DNA of 64,000 nucleotides from Rhizobiaceae bacterium (GCA_023953835.1 JAMLJB010000001.1:806001-870000); one strand, 5' to 3'; shown: positions 34,589 to 44,048, counted from the first letter of the stretch. Program-made: numbers and translations. The notes: a model not told the origin generated them from the sequence alone.

Positions 34589-35575
34589 TCAGGCAGCGCG
34601 TGCCATCAGCCATTCGATCAGACCGGCGCGGACGACAGCCTGGGCAAGTCTTGGCCCATCCCATATCTCGACATTCGCCCGCCCTTTTGCCGAGATGTCC
34701 ACGGTTGGTGAGTGCACGGCAAACACCATCCGCGAAAAGTCCGGTCGCACCTCGAACCGCTCGACATAATCGTCGATGACAGCCTGCGTTGCCCGCGACT
34801 TCACCTGTACCAGTATCTTCTCCTGCGTAAACGGCTGTTCCACCACCATGTCGATGTCCTTCATGGTTCCGCCCAGCCGCGATATGCGGTGATAACCCTG
34901 CCGTTCGAACAACAGCCCGACAAGCGTTTCGAAATCGTCCTGATGCAGCTTGCCGATTAGTCTCGCTGCCGTGTCTGAAAGTGCTCCAAGTGCGTCACGC
35001 GCAGCTTCAATATCGGGATCATCCTGTCCCGCAAGCTTGCGACGCAGATAGTCCGCATTGGCAATGCTGCAGATGGTTTGCCGGTACGCCGAAACGCGTG
35101 TCAGAAGGCTGCTCAGTTCCTCCTGGACCAGAACCTTGCCTGCAAAGTCGGTGTCGCGCCATGCAAACATTGTTTCGCGTCTTCGCGCACCATAAGGCGC
35201 ATCCTCACCAAGCCATCTCACCTGCGCTTCTGCTATCGTCCAGTAGAGCCGGCCATTGTGAAACGTGATCCACACCGTGTCCGGACCAAGGCTGTGGAAG
35301 TCCAGTATTTCACGGGCGAAATCGCTGGCCTTGCCTGGCGTCTTGCCACGTGCCCGCAGATGCGCTGCGATATTCTCCCGATCAAGTGACATCGCGAGTT
35401 CGTGCGGCACTTCCTTGTGCCCCAGAAACAGAGCCCGTTCCTCAATCGCCCTTGCCGCCCATGCACCGTTTGGGCCGAATTTGATGTAGCGAAACTGCAT
35501 TCCGGCCAGATCATCCGCCCTGATTTGTATAGGCTTCTGCTCAACCTCAAGTAATCCGACAGCTAAAGGCATCAT
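34589..35575 (-). CDS. Mrr-like restriction endonuclease
   Basis: The 328-residue protein ends in a PD-(D/E)xK nuclease domain: DDFETLVGLLFERQGY, MKDIDMVVEQ and ILVQVKSRA, where D..(Q)VK are the catalytic residues of the Mrr_cat type. The N-terminal two thirds is a predicted recognition region with no familiar motif. I chose ATG 35575, since GGGGAG lies 8-13 bases upstream; ATG 35593 is an alternative. It is divergent from a small XRE gene, the arrangement of a restriction gene with its controller. Confidence 0.85.
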   Translation of the reverse strand: MMPLAVGLLEVEQKPIQIRADDLAGMQFRYIKFGPNGAWAARAIEERALFLGHKEVPHELAMSLDRENIAAHLRARGKTPGKASDFAREILDFHSLGPDTVWITFHNGRLYWTIAEAQVRWLGEDAPYGARRRETMFAWRDTDFAGKVLVQEELSSLLTRVSAYRQTICSIANADYLRRKLAGQDDPDIEAARDALGALSDTAARLIGKLHQDDFETLVGLLFERQGYHRISRLGGTMKDIDMVVEQPFTQEKILVQVKSRATQAVIDDYVERFEVRPDFSRMVFAVHSPTVDISAKGRANVEIWDGPRLAQAVVRAGLIEWLMARAA

Positions 35576-35688
35576 CGATTGCACTCCCCACATTGCCGAT
35601 CTGTCTGCGTCGCGGGAACCCGCATGGTGCAGACGATCAGTGACACCGCAAAGCGCTTGGCTGCAGCGGGAAGTCAAGCGGAATGTCT

Positions 35689-35710
35689 CTGATCGTCTGT
35701 AGACCGATCG
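35689..35710. promoter_or_regulatory. candidate C-box operator
   Basis: GATCG (35691-35695), TCTGTAGA, CCGATC (35704-35709): a near-perfect dyad centred on TCTGTAGA between the endonuclease and controller genes, at 26 bases before the controller start. C proteins bind such dyads. Confidence 0.5.
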
Positions 35711-35734
35711 TATGCGGACTTCGATGGTCCACCC

Positions 35735-35941
35735 GTGGACATCAGGAAGCGCCTTGCGAAGAATTTGCGGCGCCTGCGGCAGGAGAAATGCCTGTCTCAG
35801 GAGGCCTTCGCACATGAGGCAGGTATCCATCGCACCTATGTCAGCGATCTCGAACGCGGTGCAAGAAATCCCACTATTACTGTGGTCGACAAGATCGCGG
35901 AGTTTCTGGGTGTCAGACCCGGACAACTGCTGGATGAGTAA
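35735..35941 (+). CDS. XRE-family controller (C) protein
   Basis: A 68-residue helix-turn-helix protein: NLRRLRQEKCLSQEAFAHEA, then GIHRTYVSDLERGARNPTI and FLGVRPGQLLDE. Length and sequence are typical of restriction-modification controllers. The start is GTG with no visible ribosome site, and such genes are sometimes leaderless. It is divergent from the Mrr-like endonuclease and probably delays its expression. Confidence 0.88.
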   Translation: MDIRKRLAKNLRRLRQEKCLSQEAFAHEAGIHRTYVSDLERGARNPTITVVDKIAEFLGVRPGQLLDE

Positions 35942-36028
35942 CGTTCGCCAACTACAACTTCGGGAAAGGCATTGTAAACTTAACGGGACACAAATGAAGA
36001 CGTCTGAAATGCGCGGCGATGACGCTGA

Positions 36029-36775
36029 TCAAGCGTGATGTAGTCGGGCGGTCACGCCACCGTCGACCAGAATGCTGGTTCCGGTTATGTAGCTGGCCTG
36101 CTCGCTGGCGAGGAACGCAATCGCCGCGGCGATCTCTTCCGGACGCCCCAGACGGCCCAGAGGCTGGGTCCGTACCATGCTGCGCAGCGCCTCCTGCGCA
36201 TCGGCCTGTGTTTCGAGCCAAGCATCAACCATATCTGTGTGGACGACACCTGGGCAGACGGCGTTGACCCTGATGCCCTTCGGCGCAAATTCGAGTGCAA
36301 TGCTGCGGGTCAATCCCATAACGCCTGATTTCGAGGCCGCATATGCCGAGAAGTTCTCGATAGTCGCCATCGCATGAAAGGAGGCGACATTGACCACGGC
36401 GCGCCTTCTGGAAGCCGCCAGCAGATGCTCCGTGTGCTTAAGAATGAGGAACGAAGCTCGCAAGTTGACGGACTGTATCCTGTCCCAATCCTCTACCGAG
36501 GTCTTGCCGAGCGAACTGGGCAGGGTCATGCCCGCATTGTTCACCACTACGTCAAGCGCTCCGAAGCGCTTGCTAACAAGATCTATTGTGCTCTCGATCT
36601 GGTCCGCATGACCAAGGTCGCACATCAGGTCAAGGCCATCTTCACCCGCCTGGCCGCTCGTTATCGGCACGCGGTCGATCAGCGCAAGGCGATAGCCGTC
36701 CTGGAGGAACCGCGCCGCTGTTGCCGCGCCTATTCCCCTTGCTGCGCCGGTTATCAATGCTGTCGGCTTTTCCAA
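36029..36775 (-). CDS. SDR family oxidoreductase (canonical)
   Basis: The 248-residue enzyme is a classical NAD(P)-dependent short-chain dehydrogenase. It has ALITGAARGIGAATAARF, NNAG in VVVNNAGMTL, the catalytic Ser in VVNVASFHAM and YAASK with Tyr and Lys, and the C-terminal GTSILVDGG. The start is TTG 36775 with GGAGAG 6 bases upstream; the open frame extends further but overlaps the permease gene. As the last gene of a CUT2 transporter operon it probably oxidises the imported sugar or polyol. Confidence 0.9.
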   Translation of the reverse strand: MEKPTALITGAARGIGAATAARFLQDGYRLALIDRVPITSGQAGEDGLDLMCDLGHADQIESTIDLVSKRFGALDVVVNNAGMTLPSSLGKTSVEDWDRIQSVNLRASFLILKHTEHLLAASRRRAVVNVASFHAMATIENFSAYAASKSGVMGLTRSIALEFAPKGIRVNAVCPGVVHTDMVDAWLETQADAQEALRSMVRTQPLGRLGRPEEIAAAIAFLASEQASYITGTSILVDGGVTARLHHA

Positions 36776-36795
36776 TGCTGTCTCTCCGGTCCGGA

Positions 36796-37782
36796 TCAGG
36801 AGTTCGATCGATGCGAATAGAGATAGACGGTGGCGAGGATGATCGCGCCCTTGACGGCCGGCTGCAGCGTCGGCGGCAGGCCGATGAGGTTCATGGCATT
36901 GTTCAGGATTGCTATGATGAGCACGCCGCACATGGCCGCGACCAGCGTGCCGCGGCCACCCGCGAGGCTGACGCCGCCGATGCACACCGCCGCGATGGTG
37001 TCGAGCGGCAGCCACAACCCCGCCTGCGGATCGCCGTATCCCACACGGGCGGAGAAAAGCGCGCCACCGATGGCAGCGACGCCACCCGCCAGCGAATAGG
37101 CGATCAGGCGTATCCGGTTGACCGGGATACCAGCGAGACGCGCCATGCGGTCGTTGGCCCCGACCGCATAGAGGTAGTGTCCGGTGGCGGAGCGGAAGAA
37201 CAGCCACGACGCAATCAGGACCAGCAGGAATATCAGGGTGGGCACCGGAAAAGGTCCCACGAACCTTTCATAGAGCGTCAGAACCTCGGACGGGATGGGC
37301 GCTTTGTCGAAGGATGCGTTCAATGTTCCACCGCCGCTCACGACCTTGGCTCCGGAATAGATGATCTGCATCGACCCCATGGTCGCAAGAAACGGCGGCA
37401 GCCGCAGGAAGGCGACAAGAACCCCATTGAGCAGTCCGAAAAAGATGCCGACAGCGATTGCCGCCAGAAGGGCCGGCACGATTCCGTAGTCGGTCATGCC
37501 GATGAAGACCACGCTCGTGAAAGCAACCACCGCGCCGACACTGAGGTCGATGCCGCGGGTGAGGACGATCAGCAATTGGCTGACCGTCAGGACGAGCAGG
37601 ACCGCGTTCTGCTGGAGGATATTGATGATGTTCTGCGGCCTGAGAAACGTACCGCCCGAGGTAATCGCTGCGATGACGATGGTCAGGGCGAGGATGGCCA
37701 GCACGCTGAGCAGATCTTTCTGATCGGGCGTTAGACGGCGCGCGAGCGGTTCGCCCCCCTGATGATCGGTGTTGTGGGTCAT
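36796..37782 (-). CDS. CUT2/RbsC-type sugar ABC transporter permease
   Basis: The 328-residue permease is polytopic with family blocks LTRGIDLSVGAVVAFTSVVF, FLRLPPFLATMGSMQI, GHYLYAVGANDRMARLAGI (the EAA-like cytoplasmic loop) and IAAVCIGGVSLAGGRGT. The ATG at 37782 overlaps the stop of the previous permease gene by one base. It pairs with the neighbouring permease, giving a heterodimeric channel with the double ATPase. Confidence 0.93.
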   Translation of the reverse strand: MTHNTDHQGGEPLARRLTPDQKDLLSVLAILALTIVIAAITSGGTFLRPQNIINILQQNAVLLVLTVSQLLIVLTRGIDLSVGAVVAFTSVVFIGMTDYGIVPALLAAIAVGIFFGLLNGVLVAFLRLPPFLATMGSMQIIYSGAKVVSGGGTLNASFDKAPIPSEVLTLYERFVGPFPVPTLIFLLVLIASWLFFRSATGHYLYAVGANDRMARLAGIPVNRIRLIAYSLAGGVAAIGGALFSARVGYGDPQAGLWLPLDTIAAVCIGGVSLAGGRGTLVAAMCGVLIIAILNNAMNLIGLPPTLQPAVKGAIILATVYLYSHRSNS

Positions 37783-38744
37783 CACGCAGCCTTCCTCCTG
37801 CCGAAACTCAGTTGGCCAAGCGCAACCGCGAACAGGATTATCAATCCCTTGAGCGTGCCATGGAGATAGGGCGAGATGCCCGAAAGGGTGATGTCGCTGT
37901 TGGCGACACCGAGAATGAGCACACCCGCGACGACTGCGATGACCCGGCCCGATCCGCCGAACAGGCTTGCGCCTCCGACGATGACGGCAGCGATGCTCTC
38001 CAGCTCGTAGTTTATTCCCGTCAGCGGATGGCCGGTTCCAATGCGCGCGGTGATGATGACGCCTGCCAGGCCGGCGAGAAAACCCGAGATCATATAAGCG
38101 AGGATCTTCACGCGTTTGACCGGCACGCTGGACAGCCGCGCATTTTCCTCATGCCCGCCGACGGCATAGAAATACCGGCCAAGACGCCAGTAGCGCAGAA
38201 AGACGGCCAACACGATTGCCAAGCAGATAAAGACGATGAAGGGATATGGGATTTCGAAAAGGCGACCGCGTGCAATCTCCGCAAAGCCTGCGACGCGCAC
38301 CGGAACCGGGCTCGCATTGGTCATCGTGAGCGCAATGCCGCGCGCAATGCCCATCATGCCGAGCGTAACCACGAACGGGGCGATCTGTGTGTAGGCCACC
38401 AGCAGGCCGCTGACCATGCCGAGCATGGTTCCAGCAAGGCAACCCATGACAAGAGCTCCGGCTATGCCGACATGTGGTATGGTGAGCGCGGTGACCATCG
38501 ATGCGACGGCGATCACCGAACCTTGCGCGAGATCGATGCCCCTCGTCAGCACCACGCAGAACTGACCGAGCGCGATCAGGCCGATGATGGCATATTGGTA
38601 AGAGACCGATGACAGGTTGAACTTCGAGAAGAAGCCTTGAACGAAGATGGCCGAAGCCGCCACGAGCAGCAGAAGGACAATGACCTGATTGTAGTTCGCA
38701 ATCCATGACAGGGCGCGGCGCGATGGTGTCGTTTCCTGCTTCAT
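37782..38744 (-). CDS. CUT2/RbsC-type sugar ABC transporter permease
   Basis: A 320-residue second permease of the first sugar transporter. Conserved blocks are VVLTRGIDLAQGSVIAVASM, IAPFVVTLGMMGIARGIA, GRYFYAVGGHEENARLSSV and IAAVIVGGASLFGGSGRV. Translationally coupled to the ATPase gene (TGATG). CUT2 operons often have one permease; two different ones here suggest a heterodimer. Confidence 0.93.
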   Translation of the reverse strand: MKQETTPSRRALSWIANYNQVIVLLLLVAASAIFVQGFFSKFNLSSVSYQYAIIGLIALGQFCVVLTRGIDLAQGSVIAVASMVTALTIPHVGIAGALVMGCLAGTMLGMVSGLLVAYTQIAPFVVTLGMMGIARGIALTMTNASPVPVRVAGFAEIARGRLFEIPYPFIVFICLAIVLAVFLRYWRLGRYFYAVGGHEENARLSSVPVKRVKILAYMISGFLAGLAGVIITARIGTGHPLTGINYELESIAAVIVGGASLFGGSGRVIAVVAGVLILGVANSDITLSGISPYLHGTLKGLIILFAVALGQLSFGRRKAA

Positions 38745-40273
38745 CACCCCGCCTCCGTCTGGAAGGCAAGTGCCGCGACCGCCTCCTCGGTGGCGGTTTT
38801 GCCGTCCAGTTCTCCGGCGATGCGGCCCCGCGACATGACCAGCACACGGTCGGACTGGGAAAGGATTTCAGGCAGGTCGGACGAGATCATCAGGATCGCG
38901 TGGCCCTGCCGCTTCAAATCGTCGAGGATGGCATAGATTTCGGTACGCGCTCCGACATCGACGCCGCGCGTCGGTTCGTCGAGGATCAGCAGCGAGGAGC
39001 CCCGCATCAGCCACCGGCCAAGCACGAGCTTCTGTTGGTTGCCACCGCTTAACCGAAGCGCGATCTGGGACGGGTTGGCGGGACGGATGTTAAGCGCGCG
39101 ATATTGTCGCGCTACGCCGTCGCGCACGAGCTTCCACGGCACGCGTCCGAAACGGCGCACGCGGTCGATAAAGGCATAGGCCAGGTTCTCCCCGGCAGGC
39201 CGTTCCAGCGCGAGGCCGTCGCGCTTGCGGTCTTCCGGAACCATGGCCATCCCAAGCGCAACGGCTTTGGCGGGGGAATGGCCTTTCAACGCGACGCCAT
39301 TGAACACGATCTCGCCGGTCGTCGGTTGCTCTTCGCCATAGATAATCCGGGCAAGTCGCGTGCGCCCCGAACCTACCAGCCCCGCGATGCCCACGATCTC
39401 GCCTGCATCGACGTGGAAGGAAACATTGCGGATGCGTTCGTTCAGGCCAAGGTCGCGCACTTCCAGAATGCGCTTGCCGCGCGGCGCGGCGGTTGCGCGG
39501 CGGCCCAGGTCGACATCCCGCCCAACCATCTTTCGCACGACTTCGTCATGGCTGAAACGCGCAATCGGCCCGCTGTCGATCACACGTCCATCCCGCATGA
39601 TGGTGATGCGGTCGCCGATCTCGAAAACCTCCGAGAGGTGGTGCGATATCAGGACAATCGCCAGGCCCCTCGCCTTCAGGTCGCGAACCAGCCGGAAGAG
39701 CATGTCTTTTTCCGACTTCGTGAATACCGCCGTCGGCTCATCGAGGATGAGCACCCTGTTGTTCGACAGCAATGCCTTGGCAATTGCAATCATCTGCTGC
39801 TGAGCGACGCCGAGTTCCTGCACCGGCACATCGAGCGGCACGCTCAAGCCAATTGCGTTGAGGGCATCCTTTGCCATCGCCCGCATCCGCCGGTGGTCGA
39901 CCCGGCCCATGCCGGCTTTCGGCTCGACGCCAAGGCAGATGTTGTCAACGGCGTTCATGTTCGGAATGAGGTCGAGCTCCTGATAAATGGTGGCAATGCC
40001 CAGCGCCTTGGCCTTGCGGGGAGAAAGCTGCTCCAGCCTGCTGCCGAGAAGCCAAAGTTCGCCCTCATTCAAGCTGTAGGCGCCCGACATAATCTTGATA
40101 AGGGTCGATTTTCCGGCGCCGTTCTCGCCCAGAATGCAGTGCACCTCGCCGGCAAAGAGATCGCAGTCGGTCGCGTTGAGGACCGTTACGCTGCCGAATG
40201 CCTTGCCGACACCCTTGAGCCGGTAAAGCGGTTCGACTTCCGGCGCGCCGGAAGGGTCCGAAATATTCGTCAT
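38744..40273 (-). CDS. CUT2/RbsA-type sugar ABC transporter ATPase, double domain
   Basis: The 509-residue protein has two nucleotide-binding domains. Domain 1 has Walker A GENGAGKSTLIKIM, the degenerate signature ELGVAQQQMIAIAKAL and Walker B VLILDEPTAVF. Domain 2 has GLVGSGRTRLAR in place of Walker A, VPEDRKRDGL and LSGGNQQKLVLGRWL. That degenerate second site is normal for RbsA proteins. The operon is binding protein, ATPase, two permeases, SDR. Confidence 0.95.
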   Translation of the reverse strand: MTNISDPSGAPEVEPLYRLKGVGKAFGSVTVLNATDCDLFAGEVHCILGENGAGKSTLIKIMSGAYSLNEGELWLLGSRLEQLSPRKAKALGIATIYQELDLIPNMNAVDNICLGVEPKAGMGRVDHRRMRAMAKDALNAIGLSVPLDVPVQELGVAQQQMIAIAKALLSNNRVLILDEPTAVFTKSEKDMLFRLVRDLKARGLAIVLISHHLSEVFEIGDRITIMRDGRVIDSGPIARFSHDEVVRKMVGRDVDLGRRATAAPRGKRILEVRDLGLNERIRNVSFHVDAGEIVGIAGLVGSGRTRLARIIYGEEQPTTGEIVFNGVALKGHSPAKAVALGMAMVPEDRKRDGLALERPAGENLAYAFIDRVRRFGRVPWKLVRDGVARQYRALNIRPANPSQIALRLSGGNQQKLVLGRWLMRGSSLLILDEPTRGVDVGARTEIYAILDDLKRQGHAILMISSDLPEILSQSDRVLVMSRGRIAGELDGKTATEEAVAALAFQTEAG

Positions 40274-40395
40274 TGCGATTGCATTCCCGAAAACGACCGA
40301 GCCTCCGGCGCAAGACAGGTGCCGGCCGCCGGCTTCAGCGTGCCGTCAAAAATGACCGCACACCCCTGCCCTTGCAGCCGGCACCAGCCTTGGAA

Positions 40396-41394
40396 TCAGA
40401 ACTTGAGGCCTTGCTCGCGCATTTGCGCCAGGTATGCCTTTGCTTCGTCGGGGCGGTCGGCATCGAACGTCTTGACAGGCACCGACTGCTCTTTCTCCAC
40501 GGTCTCGCCGTTCACCAGCTTGATGGCGTTGGCAATGGCGATGTCGCCATAGAAGGGCGGCACCTGGACCTCGATCGCGATGTCACCCTTGATGACGGAC
40601 TCGATGGCGGGCTCATAGCCGCCCTTGCTCAGGATGCCACCGAGGATTTCAGTGCGCCCCGCCGCGTTGATCGCATCGATCGCCCCGAGCGCCATGTCGC
40701 AATAGTCCGTGCGCATCAAGTCGATCTCGCCCTTGGGGAAACGCTGCAGGAAGTCCTGCATAACCCGGATGCCACCTTCCTTGGTGAAGCCGGTGTCGGC
40801 GGTCGCAATCGTCTTGATGTCGGGATAGTCCTTCAGCACCTCGTTCCACCCCGCCGTCGTGTCGATGCAGGGGGAGGCGCCTGCCATGCCCTGGACGTGC
40901 ACGACATTGCCTTTCGGTTCGCCATATTTCTTCTTCAGCAGTTCGATGGCTTTCCGCGCATGGATGCGACCAGATTCCGTGTGGCTCTGGGTAATCGCGC
41001 ATTTGTATTCGCCCTCGCCCAGCGGTGCGTCGATGACGCGATCGATGGTGATGAGCGGCACGCCCGCATCCGCGCACATCGCGGCAGCCGGAGCAATGGC
41101 CACAAATTCGATGGGTGCCACGATCATGGCCTTCGGACCCTGCGCCAGCATGCTCTCAATGTCGGCAAGCTGCTTGGCCACATCCTGATCCGCGACCGCC
41201 GAGACAAGATCGAGGCCGGCTTTCTTGGCAGCCGCTTCCATGTCGCGCTGGTTGACCACGCGCCAATCGTTGACGAGGTCGGCCTGCGAGAAAGCGACCT
41301 TGAACGAATCCGCTCCAAAGGCCCAACGGGGCATGCCTGCGACACCGGCAATGCCGGCAGCGCCGAAAAATTGCAATAGTTGACGACGTCTCAC
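40396..41394 (-). CDS. CUT2 sugar ABC transporter substrate-binding protein (system 1)
   Basis: The 332-residue receptor carries a twin-arginine-like signal (RRRQLLQFFGAAGIAG to WAFGA) and a type 1 periplasmic binding fold with AFSQADLVNDWRVVNQRDME, LDLVSAVADQDVAKQLADIE and MLAQGPKAMIVAPIEFVAIA. The start is GTG 41394, preceded by GGGAGGA. It is the first gene of its operon; two AAAACGTTTT-type operators lie upstream. Ligand unknown. Confidence 0.93.
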   Translation of the reverse strand: MRRRQLLQFFGAAGIAGVAGMPRWAFGADSFKVAFSQADLVNDWRVVNQRDMEAAAKKAGLDLVSAVADQDVAKQLADIESMLAQGPKAMIVAPIEFVAIAPAAAMCADAGVPLITIDRVIDAPLGEGEYKCAITQSHTESGRIHARKAIELLKKKYGEPKGNVVHVQGMAGASPCIDTTAGWNEVLKDYPDIKTIATADTGFTKEGGIRVMQDFLQRFPKGEIDLMRTDYCDMALGAIDAINAAGRTEILGGILSKGGYEPAIESVIKGDIAIEVQVPPFYGDIAIANAIKLVNGETVEKEQSVPVKTFDADRPDEAKAYLAQMREQGLKF

Positions 41395-41487
41395 TTCTAT
41401 TCCTCCCGATATATTCGCACGGAGTGGACCCATCCAGTCTCCCATGCACGCAAAATTCGTCACGGCGGAAACCGCGAGCGTCTTCCT

Positions 41488-41505
41488 TATAAAAACGTTT
41501 CTTTC
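41488..41505. promoter_or_regulatory. LacI-type operator, site 1
   Basis: TATAAAAACGTTTCTTTC, centred on the CG at 41496-41497. It lies about 95 bases before the system 1 binding-protein gene. Confidence 0.6.
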
Positions 41506-41619
41506 CGTGATCAACGCAAAAAGAAGCGAAAATAAAAAACTTTAACGCCTAGTTTCTAGGCTATAAACATCACTCCAGCTATCACTGAACGCGAAAGCGG
41601 GAATACGTTGGTCAGCGAA

Positions 41620-41637
41620 ATAGAAAACGTTTTTTGT
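41620..41637. promoter_or_regulatory. LacI-type operator, site 2
   Basis: ATAGAAAACGTTTTTTGT ends 12 bases before the start of the cyclase-family gene and overlaps its likely promoter/leader. The core AAAACGTTTT is perfect. Confidence 0.7.
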
Positions 41638-41648
41638 GGAGGATTCCA

Positions 41649-42377
41649 ATGGACAAGCCCAATCAGATCCATGCTCTCTTTTCCGCCATGACAGCGGTGG
41701 ATCTGGCGCCGAAGCTAGAGCCCGGAATCCCGAAATGGCCCACCCATCCACATCTGATCATAGATCCGACCGTAAACCATGCGCATGACGGCTATGCCTG
41801 CCAATGCCTGATGCTGCCCGAGCATTGCGGCTGTCATGTCGACGCGCCCTTTCACAACCATCCGGGCCTGACCACCGTCGAGAACCTCGACCTTACCTGC
41901 CTGATGGCGCCGGCGGTGCTCTACGATTTTGGCCCGCTGAACATGGCGCCGGGAGATATGCTGACGCCCGAGATGTTCGAGAACTACGAACGCGAGAAAG
42001 GCGTGAAGGTCGGCCCCGGGGAAATCGCGTTGATCAATTTCGGCTGGATGAGCCGGTACTGGCGCAACGACGACAAGGCGCAATGGTACGCGACCAACGC
42101 GCCGGGAATGACTGAAGAATCAGCCATCTTCTTCAAGGAGCGCGGCATCAAGGCAATTGGCGCGGATACTGTCGCAGTCGAAATCCCGCTTGTCGAAGGA
42201 AAGGCGGGAGCCGCTGCCGGCCACCTCATTCATTGGTTGCCGAACGACATCCTGATCATAGAGATGCTGACCAATCTGGAGAAGCTCGCGCTGCGAAGCT
42301 ATTTCGCCGCTGCTCCGCTGCCGATCATCGGCGGTTCAGGTTCGCCGCTGCGCCCGATCGGATTCACCGAACGCTGA
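41649..42377 (+). CDS. cyclase family protein (kynurenine formamidase-like hydrolase)
   Basis: The 242-residue enzyme belongs to the metal-dependent hydrolase family of kynurenine formamidase and isatin hydrolase. The motif HxGTHxDxP is present as EHCGCHVDAPFH, and a late His is in AAAGHLIHWLPND. Such enzymes open cyclic amides, lactone-like or cyclic dione substrates. GGAGG lies 9 bases before ATG 41649. It is the only forward gene between two reverse operons and has its own LacI-type site. Confidence 0.9.
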   Translation: MDKPNQIHALFSAMTAVDLAPKLEPGIPKWPTHPHLIIDPTVNHAHDGYACQCLMLPEHCGCHVDAPFHNHPGLTTVENLDLTCLMAPAVLYDFGPLNMAPGDMLTPEMFENYEREKGVKVGPGEIALINFGWMSRYWRNDDKAQWYATNAPGMTEESAIFFKERGIKAIGADTVAVEIPLVEGKAGAAAGHLIHWLPNDILIIEMLTNLEKLALRSYFAAAPLPIIGGSGSPLRPIGFTER

Positions 42378-42459
42378 CAGGCTCCGCGTTTCCACCGCCT
42401 GACCCCGACGGGCAAGCGGCGGAAGCGCGCGATCCGGTTCGCCGAACGGGAATTTCGGA

Positions 42460-43053
42460 TCACCGGAGGCTTTTCAGCAGAAGAGCAATCGCCAGCATGC
42501 CGGGATCATCCGACCCCTTGCTTTTCTCCGGGAACATGCGCGCGCGGCCGATGCGGCAGGAGCGGTCGCGGAAATCGGCAAGCGCTGCCTCGGCTGCCTC
42601 GCCTGCCGCCTGCACCGTCAGTGGCGCCTTCGCCGTGGCGATGGCGTCGAGGCTGTCGATCACGGTCTTGTCTCCCGGCTCCGCCTTGCCCCGCGCCGCG
42701 ACCGCATCGCGCATGGCCGCGACAATTGCCGGCATGTCGCTGGCCGAAACCGTGTTGCCCAGCGCCTTCGCCTGCCTGGCAAAGGCCATCGCACCCGTCG
42801 CGACGAGGGTTCCGAGGCTCGACCCGGTCTCCTTCATGGCAGCCTGCGCCAGACCCATCGCGGCCGCCGCCACATCCGGCGCATTCGACACATCGGCTGC
42901 CTCCATGGCCTTGATGACGCGCCGCAGCATCGATCCCGTATCGCCGTCGCCAAGGCGCGCGTCGGCGGCGTTGAGCGGTTGCTCACAGCCGTCGATGGCG
43001 ACACTCAGACGGCTGATGAAGCCGGCAAGGTCGGTTGCCGAAAGCGTCTTCAT
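42460..43053 (-). CDS. dhaL: dihydroxyacetone kinase subunit DhaL
   Basis: DhaL is the nucleotide-binding subunit. The 197-residue protein has DARLGDGDTGSMLRR with the Asp residues that hold Mg-ADP/ATP, and an all-helical barrel with GTLVATGAMAFARQ. ATG 43053 overlaps the DhaK stop by 4 bases with GGAG upstream; ATG 43074 is in frame. No DhaM phosphotransferase gene is in the window, so phosphate may come from ATP or from a DhaM elsewhere. Confidence 0.9.
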   Translation of the reverse strand: MKTLSATDLAGFISRLSVAIDGCEQPLNAADARLGDGDTGSMLRRVIKAMEAADVSNAPDVAAAAMGLAQAAMKETGSSLGTLVATGAMAFARQAKALGNTVSASDMPAIVAAMRDAVAARGKAEPGDKTVIDSLDAIATAKAPLTVQAAGEAAEAALADFRDRSCRIGRARMFPEKSKGSDDPGMLAIALLLKSLR

Positions 43054-44048
43054 GCCACGCTCCAGAACGGACATCTGGCCGGCGTCTTGATGAGCCGTTC
43101 GAGTTCGGCATCGAGCTTCATGAGCGAGAAGGACGCCCCGGCCATTTCCATCGATGTGACGAAATTGCCGACGAGCGGGCTGACGATTTCCACGCCCTTC
43201 TGATTGAGCCGTTCGGCAAAGCGCCGATACAGGATGAAAAGCTCTTCGAGCGGAGTTGCGCCGAGCCCATTGACCAAAGGCACCACGCGGTCGCCGCTTG
43301 ACAGGTTCAGTTCAGCCGTCACGCGGTCGAACATCTCGTCGGCCACGGTATCGGCAGGCGCAAGGGCAGCGCGCCAGATGCCCGGCTCGCCGTGAATGCC
43401 CATGCCCATTTCCATTTCGTTGTCGCCGATTTCAAAGTTGGGCGCGTCGGCAGTGGGAACCCGGCACGGCGAAAGCGCGACGCCGATCGACCGGGTTGCG
43501 GCAGACGCCTTTCGTGCAAGGCCGGCCAGTTCGGCAAGGTCCATTCCTTCGGTCGCTGCCGCCCCTGCGACCTTGTAGACGAGGACGATGCCGGCCACGC
43601 CGCGCCGCTTCTGCGCCTCTTCAGGCCCGGCGCTTGCCACATCGTCGGCACCGAGCACCGTCTCCGTGGCGATGCCTTCCATCTCGGTCATCTCACAGGC
43701 CATGTCGAAATTCATTCGGTCACCGCCGTAGTTGCCATAGAGGCAAAGCACGCCCGCGCCGCTTTCGGCGGCCTTGATCGCATCGATGCAGCTCTGGACG
43801 TTCGGCCCTTCAAAGACGTTGCCGATGGCGCAGGAATCGAGCAGCCCTTCACCGACAAAGCCTGTGAACAATGGCAGGTGGCCGGAGCCGCCGCCGGTGG
43901 CGATGCCCACCTTGCCCTTACCGGCAGGTTTTGCGCGGGAGATGCAGCGGCGGCTTTCGCCGCCGAGCACCAGTTCGGGATGGGCGCCGGTCAGCCCGGC
44001 CAGCATTTCCGGAACATAGTCCGTGGGGTTGTTGATCAGTTTCTTCAT
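43050..44048 (-). CDS. dhaK: dihydroxyacetone/ketose kinase subunit DhaK
   Basis: The 332-residue protein is the substrate-binding subunit, which holds the ketone covalently through a His. Active-site residues are visible: GGGSGHLPLF (His of the H56 position), NYGGDRMNF (Asp of the D109 position) and GMGIHGEPG (covalent His of the H218 position). The loop after the first His is GHLP rather than GHEP, seen in relatives that act on larger ketoses such as erythrulose. It directly precedes dhaL and follows the TPP enzyme gene. Likely phosphorylates a short ketose produced in this pathway. Confidence 0.92.
   Translation of the reverse strand: MKKLINNPTDYVPEMLAGLTGAHPELVLGGESRRCISRAKPAGKGKVGIATGGGSGHLPLFTGFVGEGLLDSCAIGNVFEGPNVQSCIDAIKAAESGAGVLCLYGNYGGDRMNFDMACEMTEMEGIATETVLGADDVASAGPEEAQKRRGVAGIVLVYKVAGAAATEGMDLAELAGLARKASAATRSIGVALSPCRVPTADAPNFEIGDNEMEMGMGIHGEPGIWRAALAPADTVADEMFDRVTAELNLSSGDRVVPLVNGLGATPLEELFILYRRFAERLNQKGVEIVSPLVGNFVTSMEMAGASFSLMKLDAELERLIKTPARCPFWSVA

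Noticed and set aside
36776..37207. Longer N-terminus for the SDR at 36.0 kb
   Set aside because: The extra sequence overlaps the permease gene and is its shadow; the SDR cofactor motif begins just after TTG 36775.
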